64,000 nt of DNA from Bacillus sp. SA1-12 (GCF_000981385.1 NZ_LATZ01000120.1:248001-312000); one strand, 5' to 3'; positions 43,557 through 53,063 are shown, counted from the first letter of the stretch. Notes: generated by a model from the letters alone, not told the origin. Translations and numbers: made by a program.

Positions 43557-44873
43557 CTACTCCAGCGTTTTTCCTGCTATTAATTTACCTATTTCACAGC
43601 AGATCATATGCAAATCTTCACCAAAATGTTGAACGACAAATGCATCTGACAGCAATTCTCCCCTGCGAGATTGTGCAACTTCTTCTATTTTACTCTCGTA
43701 TGTTTTAATAAATTTTTCTATTGTTGGACAATTCAACTCTAAAAAGTTTGCAATTCCTTGGATGATTTTGATTCGATAATAATCTTCCTTAGGCATTCTT
43801 GGGATATCCAAATACCCTTCTCTGTTGACAAAAATGTTTCTAATTGGAACTGCGGAAAAATCAAAATATCTTCCTTTCTCATCAGGTTCTGAAAAAGGGT
43901 CGATCAGCAAAGAGGTATAGCGTATATACAGTAAATACTCTTGATGGATCGCCTCTAAATTAGTGAAATTTTCTATATCATAACGTGATAAACTTTCTAA
44001 TCTCACCGGATAATTATCATCTGTCATAAATTGAAGTAAGTTTAACCTGTTTATCCTTATTTTTTCTAATATATTCATAATTTCTTTCCATAGGGATAAC
44101 ATATCTCGAATCAGATATTGCGTAATTGGTCCCTCAGGATAAATTTTATAAACATATTTCTTGGTTTCTATACCGTCGAATATGACATTTAATGAAAAAT
44201 CATTCATAAATAACGGTGGGTGAACATATAAAGAAATATTCCTCGTCTCTGCCTCAATTGGTGTCCTCATCATTTCAAAAGCAACACCTAGTTTTTCATA
44301 ACCCTTCACTAGGTTTTCAACATTTTCAGATGGAAAATGTGTCGATCCTATATAAATTTTTTTCTTTACTGCTGTAGTTAACACATGATTAGACGGCCGA
44401 TCGTGCATCCATCGTGTATCACCAAAATAGGTAGAAAAACTAATGATTTCCGGATTAAAATGAAGTTCTTTCATATAATGACTTATTAAGCTGTTAGAAC
44501 CGAAAGTTGGAGAAATTAATACAATGCATTTTACTTGTTTAAAAAGCTTATGATTGATCTGTTTTATTACTTCCATATATGCATCCGTTGTGATAGAAAA
44601 AATGATGGTATCCCATTCACCCTTAATCGTCACATACCCATTAAAAACTTGATCAACGAAGCATTCACCTTTCATATTTTGGTGCTTTTCATTTTGAATG
44701 CTAACCCGAACTAAATGCTCATTTTGCTTTAGTGCATCAAAAAACATTTCTGAACGAACAGATTCTCTCCCAGCAATTCCTACGTAGCTATTAAAATGGT
44801 TTTTAAAGTTTACCGCAAGCTGAATAGACGTAGGACCGGTACCTAAAAGTAAGACTCGCTTAAAACCGTTCAT
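43557..44873 (-). CDS. cntM: Opine dehydrogenase CntM (final step of metallophore synthesis)
   Basis: NAD(P)H-dependent reductive condensation of the CntL product with a 2-oxo acid. The 438-aa protein starts with a Rossmann nucleotide site (LLLGTGPTSIQLAVNF, residues ~8-23) and has the CntM-typical segment ISFSTYFGDTRW (residues ~145-155) and HVLTTAVKKKIYIGSTH. An Asp at position 152 (FGDTR) corresponds, by my recollection, to the residue that separates pyruvate-using (Asp) from 2-oxoglutarate-using (Ala) enzymes, which would predict a staphylopine-like product. It is third in the cntKLM operon, 18 nt after cntL. Confidence 0.88.
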   Translation of the reverse strand: MNGFKRVLLLGTGPTSIQLAVNFKNHFNSYVGIAGRESVRSEMFFDALKQNEHLVRVSIQNEKHQNMKGECFVDQVFNGYVTIKGEWDTIIFSITTDAYMEVIKQINHKLFKQVKCIVLISPTFGSNSLISHYMKELHFNPEIISFSTYFGDTRWMHDRPSNHVLTTAVKKKIYIGSTHFPSENVENLVKGYEKLGVAFEMMRTPIEAETRNISLYVHPPLFMNDFSLNVIFDGIETKKYVYKIYPEGPITQYLIRDMLSLWKEIMNILEKIRINRLNLLQFMTDDNYPVRLESLSRYDIENFTNLEAIHQEYLLYIRYTSLLIDPFSEPDEKGRYFDFSAVPIRNIFVNREGYLDIPRMPKEDYYRIKIIQGIANFLELNCPTIEKFIKTYESKIEEVAQSRRGELLSDAFVVQHFGEDLHMICCEIGKLIAGKTLE

Positions 44874-44891
44874 TTAATCCTTCCTTTCTCA

Positions 44892-45698
44892 CTAACAAGT
44901 AAGCAATGCTTTTTTATACAAAGCAATATCAAACACATGATCAGGACGCAGTATGTTCTCAACAAGCTTCCATTTTCTTTTTTCTACTTCTTTTATCGGA
45001 TAATTAAATAAGGACTTCAGCTGATTACCATATCTCATCGCAACTACGACATGTTCATTTGTCAATGTATGTAATTGATCCAATATGTCATATTTTTGTT
45101 CAACAGTTGAACTAAAAATGATATGAGTCACATCTTTTGTAAAATCCAGATTTTCCACTAATTCTTTTGTTAATCTAATATTTAATCCCTTGCCCAATTT
45201 CTCTACTACGTTTAATCCAAGCTGTATGGCCTCTTCATCAATATCAATGCCGACAACCTCTGCTCCTGTTCGCTTAGCAATTAACAATAATGTCATCGGG
45301 AATGAACCTGAGCCTACTAATAATACTTTTGATTCAGAAGTAATGTGAAAACTGCCGAATTCTTTTTCAATACATGATTCGATATTTTTGAAGTAATCAG
45401 TCATGTCGGCATATCCATTCAATAACTTCAAAGCACGATATTTCTCCATAATAGCCACACAAAGAGCTGATTTTTTTCTTAAATCCGCTACATGCTGATC
45501 CACCCAACTTGATTCATGCTGTTCAAGTTGTTCCCACTCTTTTCTATTATTCTCGTTTGTAATAAACTTTGAATAGGCATCTATTAAATTCTCTAACTCT
45601 GAACAATGATTGATGGTATGATCGTATTGTCCTGCTAATTCTTCAAATTTCTCTAAAAACTCGCTTAAACATTCCTGAAACGTTTTTAATGCATTCAA
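44892..45698 (-). CDS. cntL: Nicotianamine-synthase-like aminobutyrate transferase CntL
   Basis: Transfers one aminobutyrate unit from S-adenosylmethionine to histidine. The 268-aa protein has a helical N-terminal half, then a SAM-binding Rossmann domain: KVLLVGSGSFPMTLLLIAKRTGAEVVGIDIDEEAIQLG. This corresponds to the family's GSGxxPxTxL motif. The later THIIFSSTVEQKYDIL and VAMRYGNQLKSLFNYP segments match the same family. It lies between the racemase and dehydrogenase genes, 13 and 18 nt apart. Confidence 0.88.
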   Translation of the reverse strand: MNALKTFQECLSEFLEKFEELAGQYDHTINHCSELENLIDAYSKFITNENNRKEWEQLEQHESSWVDQHVADLRKKSALCVAIMEKYRALKLLNGYADMTDYFKNIESCIEKEFGSFHITSESKVLLVGSGSFPMTLLLIAKRTGAEVVGIDIDEEAIQLGLNVVEKLGKGLNIRLTKELVENLDFTKDVTHIIFSSTVEQKYDILDQLHTLTNEHVVVAMRYGNQLKSLFNYPIKEVEKRKWKLVENILRPDHVFDIALYKKALLTC

Positions 45699-45711
45699 TC
45701 ATTTCACCTCA

Positions 45712-46563
45712 CTATATATTGTTATGATTAACATCAATAAAAGCTTTGCCTTGAGCTACAATTTCGACAGCGCCTTCAATACTAAGACTTGTTATTTCCT
45801 CGTTATGACAAGTAGCAAAAACATTAATCGTACCGCCGGGCTGCTTAATCTTTGCAGCAATTTCCCCTCTTTTCCTCCAAGCTAGGTATGCTCCAATAGA
45901 GGCAGTACCAGAACCACACCCCCTTTCCCAGACCATACTGTCTAAATTTGGGACATAGATTAGGGGAGCCAATTGATAAGAATCCGGATTATACAATAAA
46001 ATGCCGATCAAGCCAGCACCTAAAGTGACTCCAAGTAACTTTGCCAATGATTGAGCTTTTTCCCTTACTGTCTTACTAAATTCGTCTACTTCTATCACAA
46101 TATGTATAAACTCTTGATATCTCACGATAATGATATTCACATCACCACCATCATACTTAATTGTTTTCTGTTCTATTTTTTTAGGAATAGGCATAGTAAC
46201 CTGACAATAAAATTCATCTGAAGTTCTTTTCACTTGACACATAATTAACGATTCTATTCCTGATACCTCTAATAAAATTTCCGTCAAATCATTTTGCTTT
46301 ATGCCTTTTTCAGCTGCAATCAAGGCTGCCATTGCCATACAAGCATTACCGCAAAACTCACCTCCTGCCATGTGCAGGCGGGCAGCAGCTTCATTGTTTG
46401 TCGGTTTTGTTATAAAACCGACTTGCTCAGCGTATACACTGTCATATGACATTATTTTTGATGCGATGTGCTTATACTCTTCAACTAGATAATTACTTTT
46501 AACAAGAATGGTCATATTCTGTGTTGGATTTACTTTTATAAAGTCAATTTCCTGTTTCATCAC
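45712..46563 (-). CDS. cntK: Histidine racemase CntK (DapF-like)
   Basis: Cofactor-independent racemase that supplies D-histidine. The 283-aa protein is related to diaminopimelate epimerase; both catalytic cysteines are visible, in GGEFCGNACMA (Cys ~72) and ERGCGSGTAS (Cys ~215). As first gene of the cntKLM operon it points to a D-His-based metallophore (staphylopine or bacillopaline type) rather than the L-His type of Pseudomonas, which lacks cntK. The promoter and Zur box lie directly upstream. Confidence 0.88.
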   Translation of the reverse strand: MMKQEIDFIKVNPTQNMTILVKSNYLVEEYKHIASKIMSYDSVYAEQVGFITKPTNNEAAARLHMAGGEFCGNACMAMAALIAAEKGIKQNDLTEILLEVSGIESLIMCQVKRTSDEFYCQVTMPIPKKIEQKTIKYDGGDVNIIIVRYQEFIHIVIEVDEFSKTVREKAQSLAKLLGVTLGAGLIGILLYNPDSYQLAPLIYVPNLDSMVWERGCGSGTASIGAYLAWRKRGEIAAKIKQPGGTINVFATCHNEEITSLSIEGAVEIVAQGKAFIDVNHNNI

Positions 46564-46588
46564 AACTACCTCTACCTTTATTTTTTGT

Positions 46589-46653
46589 AAATCGTAATGA
46601 TTACTATTTGTTAACTTTCAAATGAATTATAGCATGTTGTTAGATAATGTCAA
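46589..46653 (-). promoter_or_regulatory. cntK promoter with Zur box
   Basis: On the minus strand TTGACA (46653-46648) and TATAAT (46631-46626) are 16 nt apart, with an extended TGC before the -10. Downstream of the start point a Zur box (46589-46609) has halves AAATCGTAAT and ATTACTATTT around a central G. This predicts zinc-dependent repression. Confidence 0.88.
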
Positions 46654-46744
46654 TAATGGATTTTTTTATTATGGGAACGTGTGTGGTACACAAAGGGCGT
46701 GGGTCAGTAACAATACTTTATTTTCACAAAAAAAATACTTACAC

Positions 46745-46788
46745 AAAAAGACCAGATTAACAGTAAGGAAAACACTGTCTCTCTGGTC
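46745..46788 (-). terminator. Terminator of the MoxR-DUF58-DUF4129 operon
   Basis: On the minus strand GACCAG pairs with CTGGTC (46750-46755 with 46783-46788), enclosing an ACAGT/ACTGT inner stem, followed by T5. It lies 50 nt after the operon's last stop. Confidence 0.75.
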
Positions 46789-46838
46789 CTCGATGTACAA
46801 TATTAAAACTCCTTGTCCACTTTCTATAACGAATTGGA

Positions 46839-48146
46839 TTACTCGTAACGATCAACAAGATGTTTAACCTGCTCTAATTCAGGAAAACTTATTTCCTTAT
46901 TTCCATATCTAGCTTTATCATACGTTTCAGATAATATTTGCAAATCCTTTTGCTCGGTGGCACTTTTTTTGATTTCATTAACTGTTTCTGTCGGAGTTTG
47001 GGAAACATTAAAGTTTAACCCTTGCTTAACCTCATCTAATACCACTTGACGATAAGCAAAACGGACCTTTTCTTTGTCTGATAATTCATCCCATTTTGGT
47101 TTTCGGCTAAACAACTTAGAAAAAATTTCTCTGGCCTGATCTTCTTTTCCTCTTCTCCATTTTTTAAAATCGATCAGACTTACCTTCTCATCAATATATT
47201 GAATTTCTTCTTCCTGCTCAATCTCCCTTATCTTGAAGATCTGATTCAAGCGTTCGATCAGCCATTTAAGACCTAGTTTAAACAAGCGGCCAAACTTCTT
47301 TCCGGCAAAAATAATAAAAAATACAATAGCGACAATTGCAATTCCAAAAAAGAGAACGTACATTAGTTTTTCCATAATGACAGCAAATGCAGAAGGGTCG
47401 CCTTTCTCTATAACCGGAAAAACAGCTTCATTTGTTGGTAATGTACTTTCAACAGGCTCATCCTTTTCAAACAGGGATAAAAAAGACAAAATCATAGAAA
47501 GGACTGTTGAAGTAAGCTTATAAAGAAAATGTTTTATCGTTTCCAAATTGGATATGGCTGCAATCACAAATAAAATAACCAAAATATAGGCGCGATTCTT
47601 GCCTTTAATTGAACCAGTTACAAACGGCTTTTTTTGTTTTGATAGGGTTGATGTTTTTAACATATGGTGATTAGAAAGAAATAAAGTAATTGTGACTAAA
47701 AGGATACCGCTCCAGGTGATGATCTCAAGATAAGGATTTAACCTATTTACAAAACGATAAGCGAAAAAAGCAATAAAGTAAATCGGAAACCCGAACATCC
47801 ATAGGGAAGTAAAACTGATTAAATTCTCTATTTCTCGCTCTGCATAAAGGATACTTCTGTAAAAGATTACACAGTTTGCGAGAAAAATGAGCACATAAGT
47901 TAAAAGAGATTCATGAAAAAACGCCGTCACACCTGCATTTATGAAAATTGTAGCTGTCAGATAAACCACTCTCTTTTGGGTACCAGCAATCATCCGAATG
48001 AAATATCCTAAAATAAAGAGAAAGGGCAAACTGGCGATCCAAAGATAAGGGTTGGATAAGAAGGATATGGCAATAAACAGAACAAGCGGAAAAATGAGAG
48101 TAAGTTCCATCATGCCGTATCCAAACCTCTCAAGAAATCTGTTCAT
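46839..48146 (-). CDS. DUF4129-type membrane protein
   Basis: The protein has seven to eight helices in the N-terminal 320 residues, then a cytoplasmic tail ending with the DUF4129 pattern (KVRFAYRQVVLDEVKQGLNFNVSQTPTE, then ETYDKARYG). I chose ATG 48146, which follows GGGGAAG; this gives 435 aa. Its gene overlaps the DUF58 gene by 17 nt. Related operons often carry a TgpA-like transglutaminase joined to this domain; here no Cys-His-Asp triad is evident, so only the membrane scaffold and DUF4129 tail remain. Confidence 0.75.
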   Translation of the reverse strand: MNRFLERFGYGMMELTLIFPLVLFIAISFLSNPYLWIASLPFLFILGYFIRMIAGTQKRVVYLTATIFINAGVTAFFHESLLTYVLIFLANCVIFYRSILYAEREIENLISFTSLWMFGFPIYFIAFFAYRFVNRLNPYLEIITWSGILLVTITLFLSNHHMLKTSTLSKQKKPFVTGSIKGKNRAYILVILFVIAAISNLETIKHFLYKLTSTVLSMILSFLSLFEKDEPVESTLPTNEAVFPVIEKGDPSAFAVIMEKLMYVLFFGIAIVAIVFFIIFAGKKFGRLFKLGLKWLIERLNQIFKIREIEQEEEIQYIDEKVSLIDFKKWRRGKEDQAREIFSKLFSRKPKWDELSDKEKVRFAYRQVVLDEVKQGLNFNVSQTPTETVNEIKKSATEQKDLQILSETYDKARYGNKEISFPELEQVKHLVDRYE

Positions 48147-49284
48147 CTTTTTCTTCCCCTTTTCCCATTTTGTCATGGTTAGCGTCAGAATCATCCGTTA
48201 GCATAAGCAGTTCAATTTTATTTCCTTGTCTTTCAAGAAGCCGGATTTTTTCTGTGACATTTTCCGTTAGGGTTGATGTAATGATAAGGATATCTGTATT
48301 GTTTCGCTGTTCCATGTCTTCCATTAGAAATCGATTAAAGCTCATACTCCTGTCTATGCTTAACTTGGCCATTGTATCAAAAAGGTAGGTCAGCTGCTGC
48401 TTTCCACTTGCTGGTTCAATTCTAACCGATAATTTAACATTAGGATCAGTTGATTGACCGAAAGGCTCTATTAGATAGGAGTTACAGCCAAAACCTGTAC
48501 TTATTCCATTGGATATTGATTGATTAGCAATGGAAGCAGCATAAGAAATTCCTTTTTCAAATAGAGCTTTATTTTGTATCGGCATCCAAATATCCTCTGT
48601 TTCATCAAAATTTAAATAAATCATAAGGTGATGATCTGCTGTATAATCTCTTTTTCTAACCTGTAATTGGCCAGTCCGAGCTGTTGCTTTCCAATTGACA
48701 GAATTTAGCGGGTCCCCATAGGAATATTCTCGTGCTCCAGCAATGACAAAGGGATCTTCAATGATCCATCTTCGTACCATTATATTGCCGAGCCAGCTAT
48801 GGGATGGCAAAGGAATATCCTCCATTGCGGTAAGTTCAGGATATACCGTAACAACGGCTTTAGCATCAAATTGCTTAAAGCTTTCACTAATACCAAGTAC
48901 ATCTCCTAGTGTCAAAGAAACTGTTTTAAGCTCATAATAACCTCGTTTCGTACAGCAAACCTTATGCCTTCTCGTTATTTTTTGAAAGGGCAGCATGCTG
49001 AATAACGTCCGATGCAGTTCTTCCCTTTGGAAATCGGTCATTTGATTTTGATTGCCTGGAAACTGTAAATGTCGATCAATGTTTGATTCTAATCGTAGCC
49101 ATGGGATTGGAAGCAGTTTATTATTTACTAACTCATCAACCATTTCAATTTCTTCTCCTGCAAACACTGCCTCTTTACTAAAAACACGAGTATACTTTAA
49201 TCGTAATAGACCAAATTTGGTAAAAATATAGCTTTGAATGCCGCTGATAAGAAGAGTGATAACAAGAAACCAAGCAATATTCAT
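48130..49284 (-). CDS. DUF58 (von Willebrand-like) protein
   Basis: The 384-aa protein has an N-terminal membrane segment, a beta-rich middle, and the DUF58 signature REYSYGDPLNSVNWKATARTGQLQVRKRDY (residues ~190-220). Such proteins work with a MoxR AAA+ ATPase, probably as a chaperone pair for membrane or envelope complexes. It overlaps the moxR stop by 4 nt and the next gene's start by 17 nt, so the three genes are tightly coupled. Confidence 0.85.
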   Translation of the reverse strand: MNIAWFLVITLLISGIQSYIFTKFGLLRLKYTRVFSKEAVFAGEEIEMVDELVNNKLLPIPWLRLESNIDRHLQFPGNQNQMTDFQREELHRTLFSMLPFQKITRRHKVCCTKRGYYELKTVSLTLGDVLGISESFKQFDAKAVVTVYPELTAMEDIPLPSHSWLGNIMVRRWIIEDPFVIAGAREYSYGDPLNSVNWKATARTGQLQVRKRDYTADHHLMIYLNFDETEDIWMPIQNKALFEKGISYAASIANQSISNGISTGFGCNSYLIEPFGQSTDPNVKLSVRIEPASGKQQLTYLFDTMAKLSIDRSMSFNRFLMEDMEQRNNTDILIITSTLTENVTEKIRLLERQGNKIELLMLTDDSDANHDKMGKGEEKDEQIS

Positions 49285-50255
49285 CTTTGATGAAGCCCCT
49301 TCATCAGCTCTTTCTCTGTAGGAACTGGAATTGTATCCAATAGTTCATCTATTATCGTATCAACTCGTTCATTTTTTGCTTTCATCATCGAATGAATAAT
49401 TAGACGGTGTCCTAATACAGGCTTCACCATAGCCTTGACATCATCAGGACTAACATAATCTCTCCCTTTCAGTATTGCGTATACTTGGACCGCTTTTAAT
49501 AATGCTTGGCTCCCGCGCGGACTAATACCTAATGCAATGGATGGATGCGATCTTGTTTTTTCAACAATCGTCATGATGTAATCAAGAATGTCATCGCTTA
49601 CAAAAATGCTGGAATATAGATTTTGAGCAGCAATTATTTCCTCCTTGCGTACTACAGCTGTAATTTCTTCTAGCGGACTATGATCCTTAAACCGCATTAA
49701 AATATCGATGCCTTCTTCTTTTGACGGGTAGCCTATATTTATTTTTAGTAAAAAACGGTCGAGCTGAGCTTCTGGTAACGGGAAGGTTCCTTGGTTTTCA
49801 ACAGGGTTTTGGGTAGCAATGACCATAAATGGACGATCTAGTAGATGTGTCTCACCGTCAATAGTCGTTTGCCTTTCCTCCATACACTCAAGTAAACTTG
49901 ATTGTGTTCTAGGAGTTGCCCGATTTATTTCATCTGCCAAAAGAATATTCGAAAAAATAGGACCTGGCCGAAATTCAAATTCTCCTTGCTTCTGATTGTA
50001 AAAATGGATACCAGTTACATCGGAAGGTAATAAATCAGGGGTAAATTGAATTCGTTTAAATGAGCATGCCAGAGATTTAGCCATTGCTTTTGCTAATAGG
50101 GTTTTTCCTGTTCCGGGAACATCCTCTAAAAGGACATGCCCAGATGAGATAAAGGCTACGAGAAGCTGATCGATTTGCTCCTCTTTTCCGATGACAACTT
50201 TTTGAATATTTTGCTTTACCTTTGCAGCTACTTCTTGTATTGTGGTTAAATTCAT
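49281..50255 (-). CDS. MoxR-family AAA+ ATPase
   Basis: The 324-aa ATPase carries Walker A DVPGTGKTLLAKA (residues ~38-50), Walker B LLADEINRATP, sensor-1 VIATQNPVENQGTFPLPEAQLDRF and the arginine-finger region SPRGSQALLKA. It is the first gene of a MoxR-DUF58-DUF4129 operon. The start is at 50255, with AAAAAAGGAGCAAAGGAC upstream. Confidence 0.92.
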   Translation of the reverse strand: MNLTTIQEVAAKVKQNIQKVVIGKEEQIDQLLVAFISSGHVLLEDVPGTGKTLLAKAMAKSLACSFKRIQFTPDLLPSDVTGIHFYNQKQGEFEFRPGPIFSNILLADEINRATPRTQSSLLECMEERQTTIDGETHLLDRPFMVIATQNPVENQGTFPLPEAQLDRFLLKINIGYPSKEEGIDILMRFKDHSPLEEITAVVRKEEIIAAQNLYSSIFVSDDILDYIMTIVEKTRSHPSIALGISPRGSQALLKAVQVYAILKGRDYVSPDDVKAMVKPVLGHRLIIHSMMKAKNERVDTIIDELLDTIPVPTEKELMKGLHQR

Positions 50256-50458
50256 GTCCTTTGCTCCTTTTTTTATTACATTTCTGCTACGAGTTAATAT
50301 AAAACGTTTACATTATGATTTAGACATCTTCTACTTATTTCCTTTTTATAAGTGGAAATCCATGTAAAAAAAACCGTTCTTTAAGTAAATGAAAATATTC
50401 ATTTCATATTTTTAAAAAAATAACCAATGCTATTTATGATTATGAAAAAAGGAGAATG

Positions 50459-50608
50459 ATGAAAATGGGCAACCAAAGTGATGGCCGCCAAATTCGCTCA
50501 AAGGCTGAAAAAAGAGCAATCGAAAAAGGACAAGAAGTGGACACAAAGGAATTTATCCGAGGTAATGGGAGCCAAAACAACAGAATTCCGAATCGCAAAA
50601 ATACTTAA
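50459..50608 (+). CDS. Small hydrophilic basic protein, 47-50 aa
   Basis: AAAAAAGGAG precedes three in-frame ATGs (50456, 50459, 50465); the last is best spaced (10 nt), the middle one 4 nt. The product is polar and basic (GNQSDGRQIRSKAEKRAIEK, then a glycine/asparagine-rich tail). It looks like small Bacillus proteins of the spore or stress type, but I do not recognise it. A strong terminator follows within 20 nt, supporting it as a real gene. Confidence 0.6.
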   Translation: MKMGNQSDGRQIRSKAEKRAIEKGQEVDTKEFIRGNGSQNNRIPNRKNT

Positions 50609-50625
50609 GATATCTCATCCTATTA

Positions 50626-50667
50626 AAAAAGACTGAACCCTATTGCACAATTGAGTTCAGTCTTTTT
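50626..50667. terminator. Bidirectional terminator
   Basis: A perfect 13-bp stem (AAAAAGACTGAAC with GTTCAGTCTTTTT) around a 16-nt loop separates the small gene from the convergent GH172 gene. Confidence 0.88.
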
Positions 50668-50713
50668 ATCCCAATTTACTTTAAAAGAATATAGTCAATT
50701 GCCAGTTGCCATT

Positions 50714-51793
50714 TTAGATTACTTCCAGCTCGTCCTTTCCGGGTAATTCAGAAATATTGGCATGGGGCTCAGCTTGATACCAATAACTAACGGATGCAAT
50801 ATCATCTTGGAGCGGCAAATATCTGCCCTTAGACCTCCAGCCCAGTGCCTGAATGGTTACTTTTAAATCCTGCTCAAAGCGGATGGGATCCATTATATGC
50901 CATCTATACATGCCAAACCTCTGCTGTGATTGGTATAATCCATCCGGTTTAGAAACCTGAGGCAAGCCTAAAAAAGGAGTCGAATAAACGCCGTACTGTC
51001 CTTTAGGATGTTCGAAATTCCATGCACCGCCAAAATAATCTTCTGTACCGGTGCCCACAATAGTAGGATGTTCATCGCCATCAAGATAAAACTTTATTTC
51101 CCCTTCCCCCCACCATCCATTACTGTTTACTTGCCAAGCTAAATAAGTGCCAACATAATGTCCCTGGCCTTTAACACCATCTAGGATCGTATATACTTCT
51201 TTATATTTTAATGGATTAGCTCTTCGCCATTGCGCATGGAAATATGCTGCATGATCTGGAACTTCGGTTAGTGTAAAATTAATTTGATAATACAAAATTG
51301 CATCATCATCACCAATATTTTCAATAATCATTTTTGCAGATTTCCTAAATGGCATTTCCCAGTAACTGTTATATCCTCCAGCAGGGTTCACCACAATTGG
51401 TAATGAATTGACATTAACTCTTTCTCCCCATCCATTACAGAAAAAATCCCCAATTGGAACATTAACAGATGGGTTTTCCTCCCCATCCCAATAGATTTTT
51501 AGGATTAATGTTCGAAAATGTTCTTTTGGACAGGTCATCCACATATGTTGAATGGCACCAGAATCCTGAATATCTGCTATTATAAATTGACTTTGTGCTT
51601 TAATAGAAATAGACGGCGATACTTTCCAACCGACCCCTAAATCTCTTGCACACTCTTTACCCGTACCCTCTGTGGCCAAACCCCCTTTGCCTTTCTCTCC
51701 TGTGAAATTCTCTGCACTTATTGAACGGCTTTTTGCTGATGAAAGCAAAGAGATGTTATGTAACCCCATACCTAAACCATTAAAAGTTTCCAT
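50714..51793 (-). CDS. DUF2961 glycoside hydrolase (GH172 family)
   Basis: The 359-aa protein shows the DUF2961 signature VGTGTEDYFGGAW (residues ~242-254), with SGAIQHMWMTCP and GDFFCNGWGERV upstream. GH172 enzymes are jelly-roll proteins acting on fructofuranose or arabinofuranose linkages (difructose dianhydrides, arabinan). No signal peptide is visible, so it would act in the cytosol on imported oligosaccharide, in line with the ABC importer at 55-59 kb. A cre box lies upstream; an AraC regulator is divergent. Substrate is unproven. Confidence 0.85.
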   Translation of the reverse strand: METFNGLGMGLHNISLLSSAKSRSISAENFTGEKGKGGLATEGTGKECARDLGVGWKVSPSISIKAQSQFIIADIQDSGAIQHMWMTCPKEHFRTLILKIYWDGEENPSVNVPIGDFFCNGWGERVNVNSLPIVVNPAGGYNSYWEMPFRKSAKMIIENIGDDDAILYYQINFTLTEVPDHAAYFHAQWRRANPLKYKEVYTILDGVKGQGHYVGTYLAWQVNSNGWWGEGEIKFYLDGDEHPTIVGTGTEDYFGGAWNFEHPKGQYGVYSTPFLGLPQVSKPDGLYQSQQRFGMYRWHIMDPIRFEQDLKVTIQALGWRSKGRYLPLQDDIASVSYWYQAEPHANISELPGKDELEVI

Positions 51794-51838
51794 CTTATTT
51801 CCTCCCCTAATTAGACGCTACCTTATACTTTATTATTA

Positions 51839-51852
51839 TAAAAGCGCTTTCA
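51839..51852 (-). promoter_or_regulatory. cre box (CcpA operator) before GH172 gene
   Basis: On the minus strand TGAAAGCGCTTTTA differs from the cre consensus only near its end (TA for CA). It lies 45 nt before the GH172 gene. Confidence 0.7.
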
Positions 51853-52058
51853 CCTAGTCGTCTTTAGCTTGCATTTGCAATCTTTTAACAATAATTGCTT
51901 TTGTACTTGATTCTAAAGGAGAGAAAAAAGCTGGACATGGAAATGATCAAATTATTGCTTTATCAATTAGTGTTTTTTCGATAAGATGAAAACTATAAAA
52001 GCAGTCGTTATTCTATTGTTTAACATATATTGAGTTTGCTAGAAAGGAGGATAAGGAA

Positions 52059-52928
52059 ATGGAAGTAAAGAATTTCACTCCGTATATTCGTGTTGCTATG
52101 GACAGTAAAATTGAATCAAATTTTTATTTTAATCGAGCCATTTTTGATCACGAAATTATTTATTTAAAAGAAGGAGAATTACTAGCAAAGATTGGTGAAG
52201 AAACATACCATTGTACTCCAGGGGATATTATTTTCTTAAGACCTCAGCAAAATCATATGTTGAAAACCATAAAAAATAGTCCTATTCATCAACCTCATAT
52301 CCATTTTGACTTTTATTATCAAGAAGATAGCCCGAATGTAAAGGTTTCATTCAAAAAATTAAATGATATGTCCAAAGCAGAAATGAAATGGCTTCGCGAA
52401 GATATCACTCGTCAATGGCCGGTACAAATACCCTCCGTGATAAGATTAAGGAATCCAATTATCATCGAAAATATATTGTATGAAATAATAAATGAATTCG
52501 ATCAAAAATTACCTTTTTATGAATTAAACATTCAAGGGCTTTTTTCACAATTATGGAGTCATTTATCCCGTGAGTCTCATTGGCAAAAAAATGAGCAGCT
52601 CCATAAATATTTGGATAATTTACAAAACGTTAAAGCTTATTTATCGCATCATATTAACCGGGAGGTTTCATTGCAGGAACTTGGTGAAATGTCAAATTTA
52701 AGTAAGTATCACTTACTGAGATTATTTAAAGAAGCTTACAAAGTAACCCCTATTAAGTATCATTTAGAAATAAGAGTTGAAAAAGCAAAGGAATTAATTC
52801 AGTATTCTAATTTGCCAATAACAGAAATTGCTGCAAAATTTGGTTTTCATTCTGTCCACTCATTTAGTCGCTCATTTAAAAACATAGAAGGTGTGCCGCC
52901 AACATTTTATCGGAAAAAAGGATTTTAG
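52059..52928 (+). CDS. AraC-family regulator with cupin domain
   Basis: The 289-aa protein has an N-terminal cupin (YLKEGELLAKIGEETYHCTPGDIIFLRPQQNHML) and a C-terminal AraC domain (residues ~190-289: LQELGEMSNLSKYHLLRLF, then ITEIAAKFGFHSVHSFSRSF). AAAGGAGGATAAGG precedes ATG. It is divergent from the GH172 gene, its likely target, and is one of two AraC regulators bracketing the carbohydrate locus. Confidence 0.88.
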   Translation: MEVKNFTPYIRVAMDSKIESNFYFNRAIFDHEIIYLKEGELLAKIGEETYHCTPGDIIFLRPQQNHMLKTIKNSPIHQPHIHFDFYYQEDSPNVKVSFKKLNDMSKAEMKWLREDITRQWPVQIPSVIRLRNPIIIENILYEIINEFDQKLPFYELNIQGLFSQLWSHLSRESHWQKNEQLHKYLDNLQNVKAYLSHHINREVSLQELGEMSNLSKYHLLRLFKEAYKVTPIKYHLEIRVEKAKELIQYSNLPITEIAAKFGFHSVHSFSRSFKNIEGVPPTFYRKKGF

Positions 52929-53063
52929 ATCATTTGATTAATAAGATGTCCAATTTTCCTCAAGTTTTTCATGAGGTATCTTTACAGTAAGCATTGGAAA
53001 TCAAATTACTTAAAATCAACTACTGGTTTCTTACTAGAAAATTGAAAGTAATGCGAATAAATG

